Source: Verrucomicrobiota bacterium
Lineage (GTDB): Bacteria > Verrucomicrobiota > Verrucomicrobiia > Limisphaerales > JAHEOI01
Direction of reading: 5' to 3'
DNA length: 16,169 nucleotides
Assembly: GCA_018610125.1 (NCBI GenBank)
Contig: JAHEOI010000325.1
Location: forward strand, 1-16,169
Both the position numbers and the translations under genes were made by a program. Shown here in pieces: positions 14,650 to 16,169 of the stretch (positions within the stretch are counted from its first letter, which is position 1; each line of letters starts with the position of its first letter). The notes under the pieces were generated by a model. The model searched no databases and was not told the origin of the DNA. It worked only from the letters and a program-made list of their open reading frames with translations.

Positions 14650-15817
14650 ACCAGGGCTCGCCGTTCATGTACTCGAACACGTGTAGCAGGTACAGCATCT
14701 GCTTGTACCTCTCATCATTCCCAATTGTGCTCTGCGGCTGGTCGAATTCCCGGAGCAGCGGCCAGAAGTCGGCCGGGATTTCGCGACGTAGCGAGTTACC
14801 GTACTTTTTTACAGCCTTTTGAGCAGCGTCAAGCGTAATGGGAAGTTCGTCAAGCTCATCGAGCGCCGATTGCACGAACATCATCAGGTGGCGTGGGTGA
14901 CCGCCACTCATCTTGCAAAGGTATTCGATGCTTTCGTTGGTCTCAAAGGCCGTCGTAAAGTCGACCTCGGCGTATTGACAGCGGGCTTCCAGCATTTCAC
15001 GCATCTTGTTCATCCCCGGAGTTTCGGAGGCAACTTTTCCGTGATTTCTCCCCCGCAGATTAATCATCGAGACCGGGGTGTTGTGCTCTCCAATCCCGAC
15101 TTCAAGTTGGGCGCATTCGGCCGAATAGATGAGTGAGATCGGGACGGTGTAGACGAGGTGTGCGTTGAGGCTGGCAAGTTGGTCGTACCGATCAATAAAG
15201 AGGCGATCGTGTGTCGTCCTTCCTTGAGCCACTTCGCGGCGAACTAGTTTGTCAAGACCATCGATGAGGAGAACCAATCCGGCCTTCCCCTGGCTCGTAA
15301 GGGAGACCGACGCCTGCATAAGCAGGTCATTGACCGCGTTGAGAAGGTTCGTGCTTTGGCGTTCGATCTTTTCGCGCAAATGGGAGCGCGAATTGGGTCG
15401 GTTGCGAATTTCCGTCGTAAGTTGGCCAAAGCCTGTTTCGAGGGATACGTTTCTAATCTCGACATCTGACCCGAGAATTGATCTAAGGTCGTCCCAGACG
15501 CGGCTGAGCAGTTGTGATGCGCCGTCGAATCCGGGTGTCTTGGACGCCCTGAACTGCCGAAGCACTTGCGAAGCCGTGTGCACGAGCAAATCCGGAAAAT
15601 CAAGATCGTTAACGTCGAGTGCCTCGCTGACATCAAAGAATAAGACTTGAAAAGGTTGCCCTTGGGGGGCGCGTTCGAGACCTGCTTTCAGGCGATAGAG
15701 CTCGCTAGTCTTGCCCACGCCTCGGTGGCCGGCAAAGAGCTTGGTTTCCGGCTTTGTCGGATCGCTGCGTCGGAGACTCCGCTCAAACTGCCGGAAGAGA
15801 GCCACAAGCGCAAGCAT
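14588..15817 (-). CDS. STAND/AAA-type P-loop ATPase
   Basis: A 409-residue ATPase. Walker A is AGHRGVGKTSEL with Lys36-Thr37; Walker B is LVLLIDGLDKL (181-191), with Asp186 and a following Asp189. VYTVPISLIYS (222-232) contains a sensor-1-like strand, and SGGHPRHLMMF (304-314) matches the GGxPR motif of Orc1/STAND-type ATPases. A short winged-helix-like segment may follow. The order resembles the NTPase half of bacterial STAND proteins, but without fused sensor repeats or effector. The downstream TPR gene starts inside its 3' end. ATG 15817 is the first usable start: an in-frame TAA lies 15 bases upstream, and the protein begins very close to the P-loop, hinting at a shortened N-terminus. No Shine-Dalgarno is evident. 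The partner or trigger is unknown; a conflict or signalling role is inferred only from the family. Confidence 0.82.
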   Translation of the reverse strand: MLALVALFRQFERSLRRSDPTKPETKLFAGHRGVGKTSELYRLKAGLERAPQGQPFQVLFFDVSEALDVNDLDFPDLLVHTASQVLRQFRASKTPGFDGASQLLSRVWDDLRSILGSDVEIRNVSLETGFGQLTTEIRNRPNSRSHLREKIERQSTNLLNAVNDLLMQASVSLTSQGKAGLVLLIDGLDKLVRREVAQGRTTHDRLFIDRYDQLASLNAHLVYTVPISLIYSAECAQLEVGIGEHNTPVSMINLRGRNHGKVASETPGMNKMREMLEARCQYAEVDFTTAFETNESIEYLCKMSGGHPRHLMMFVQSALDELDELPITLDAAQKAVKKYGNSLRREIPADFWPLLREFDQPQSTIGNDERYKQMLYLLHVFEYMNGEPWYEINPVIRTLGPFGSATKPT

Positions 15818-16014
15818 GATAGGATTTATCTCTTATGGTTGGCACCCTTCTGACCTTGCCGGCGGGGCGGCTCCCCCCTGTCTCTTTGAAATCATGATGA
15901 GGTATCAGCCCTTGCAAAAGTTCCTGCACAAAAAGGCTACGGATAAAGCGGCTGGCAGCCGCATCTAAATTAATTCTGCATCCAGGAACTTGGGCAACGA
16001 TTAATAAAACGTCA

Positions 16015-16029
16015 TGAGGTCAAACCTCA
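16015..16029 (-). terminator. Weak hairpin over the IscA-like stop codon
   Basis: TGAGGT-TTG-ACCTCA is a perfect 6-bp stem with a 3-base loop, read on the minus strand; the TGA stop of the iron-sulfur gene lies in it. It is followed by GACGTTTTATT, a short T-rich run. It could terminate before the ATPase gene, although stem and T-run are both minimal. Confidence 0.35.
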
Positions 16030-16169
16030 AACGATTTGCCGCATCCGCAAGATTCGCGTGCGTTCGGATTCGTGATTTTAAAGCCGCTGTCGTTGATATC
16101 GTCTTTGAAATCGATCGTTGTGCCGCCGAGGTAGTGGCAGCTTTCCGGGTCGACAATCACGGTGACCCC
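16020..16169 (-). CDS. IscA/HesB-family iron-sulfur assembly protein (5' end beyond window)
   Basis: Only the last 49 residues are in the window, ending at a TGA at 16020-16022. They carry the characteristic C-terminus of A-type iron-sulfur carrier proteins: VDPESCHYLGG, TIDFKDDINDSGFKITNPNA and SCGCGKSFEV. The CGCG pair supplies two of the three conserved cluster or iron ligands; the third, upstream, cysteine lies outside the window. Such proteins are about 110-125 residues and pass clusters to apo-enzymes; ThiC, encoded nearby, is one type of cluster enzyme, but no link is implied. Which subtype (ErpA, IscA, SufA) cannot be told from the fragment. Confidence 0.93.
   Translation of the reverse strand, partial: GVTVIVDPESCHYLGGTTIDFKDDINDSGFKITNPNARESCGCGKSFEV

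Noticed and set aside
1..16169. CRISPR arrays, tRNA or rRNA genes, insertion sequences, integrases
   Set aside because: I found no regularly spaced direct repeats, no tRNA-like cloverleaf or rRNA segments, and no transposase or integrase motifs.

Overview
The window looks like chromosomal DNA of a moderately GC-rich, Gram-negative-type bacterium. The gene content suggests the PVC group, most likely Verrucomicrobiota. The grounds are a very large secreted CotH-kinase/lamin-tail protein, a secreted clan GH-A-like glycosidase, a conserved membrane-anchored protein of a type I associate with that group, type III pantothenate kinase, sparse Shine-Dalgarno signals, and small REP-like hairpins. This assignment is inference: no rRNA or tRNA is present to anchor it.

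Layout. (1) 1-3940, minus strand: a JAMM/MPN metallopeptidase followed by a CotH kinase-family protein of at least 1122 residues that runs off the left edge. (2) 4058-4849, plus: a DUF72 (YecE-like) protein, divergent from the JAMM gene. (3) 4899-5603, plus: a compact VapBC-type toxin-antitoxin module whose antitoxin start is embedded in a perfect 18-bp palindrome that overlaps a promoter-like sequence. (4) 5604-5953: a gap with a REP-like hairpin. (5) 5954-10190, plus: a secreted glycoside hydrolase, then coaX (4-base overlap), trpA and a GDP-mannose pyrophosphorylase, apparently a mixed housekeeping run. (6) 10209-11027, minus: an uncharacterised membrane-anchored protein. (7) 11150-11203: a long perfect inverted repeat. 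(8) 11256-13457, minus: thiC with a TPP riboswitch and a good sigma70-type promoter. (9) 13440-13692: a short gap with three inverted repeats, one of them a second copy of the REP-like hairpin. (10) 13693-15817, minus: a STAND/AAA-type P-loop ATPase overlapping by 62 bp a downstream protein with a degenerate NTPase-like N-terminal region and C-terminal TPRs. (11) 16020 to the right edge, minus: the 3' end of an IscA/HesB-family iron-sulfur assembly gene.

How they work together: thiC is regulated by its own cofactor through the riboswitch; vapBC is likely autoregulated through the palindrome; coaX (CoA), trpA (Trp) and the GDP-mannose enzyme are core metabolism. The two clearly accessory units are vapBC and the ATPase/TPR pair. 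The pair is the best candidate for an undescribed signalling or conflict system, although nothing in the window shows what it acts on.
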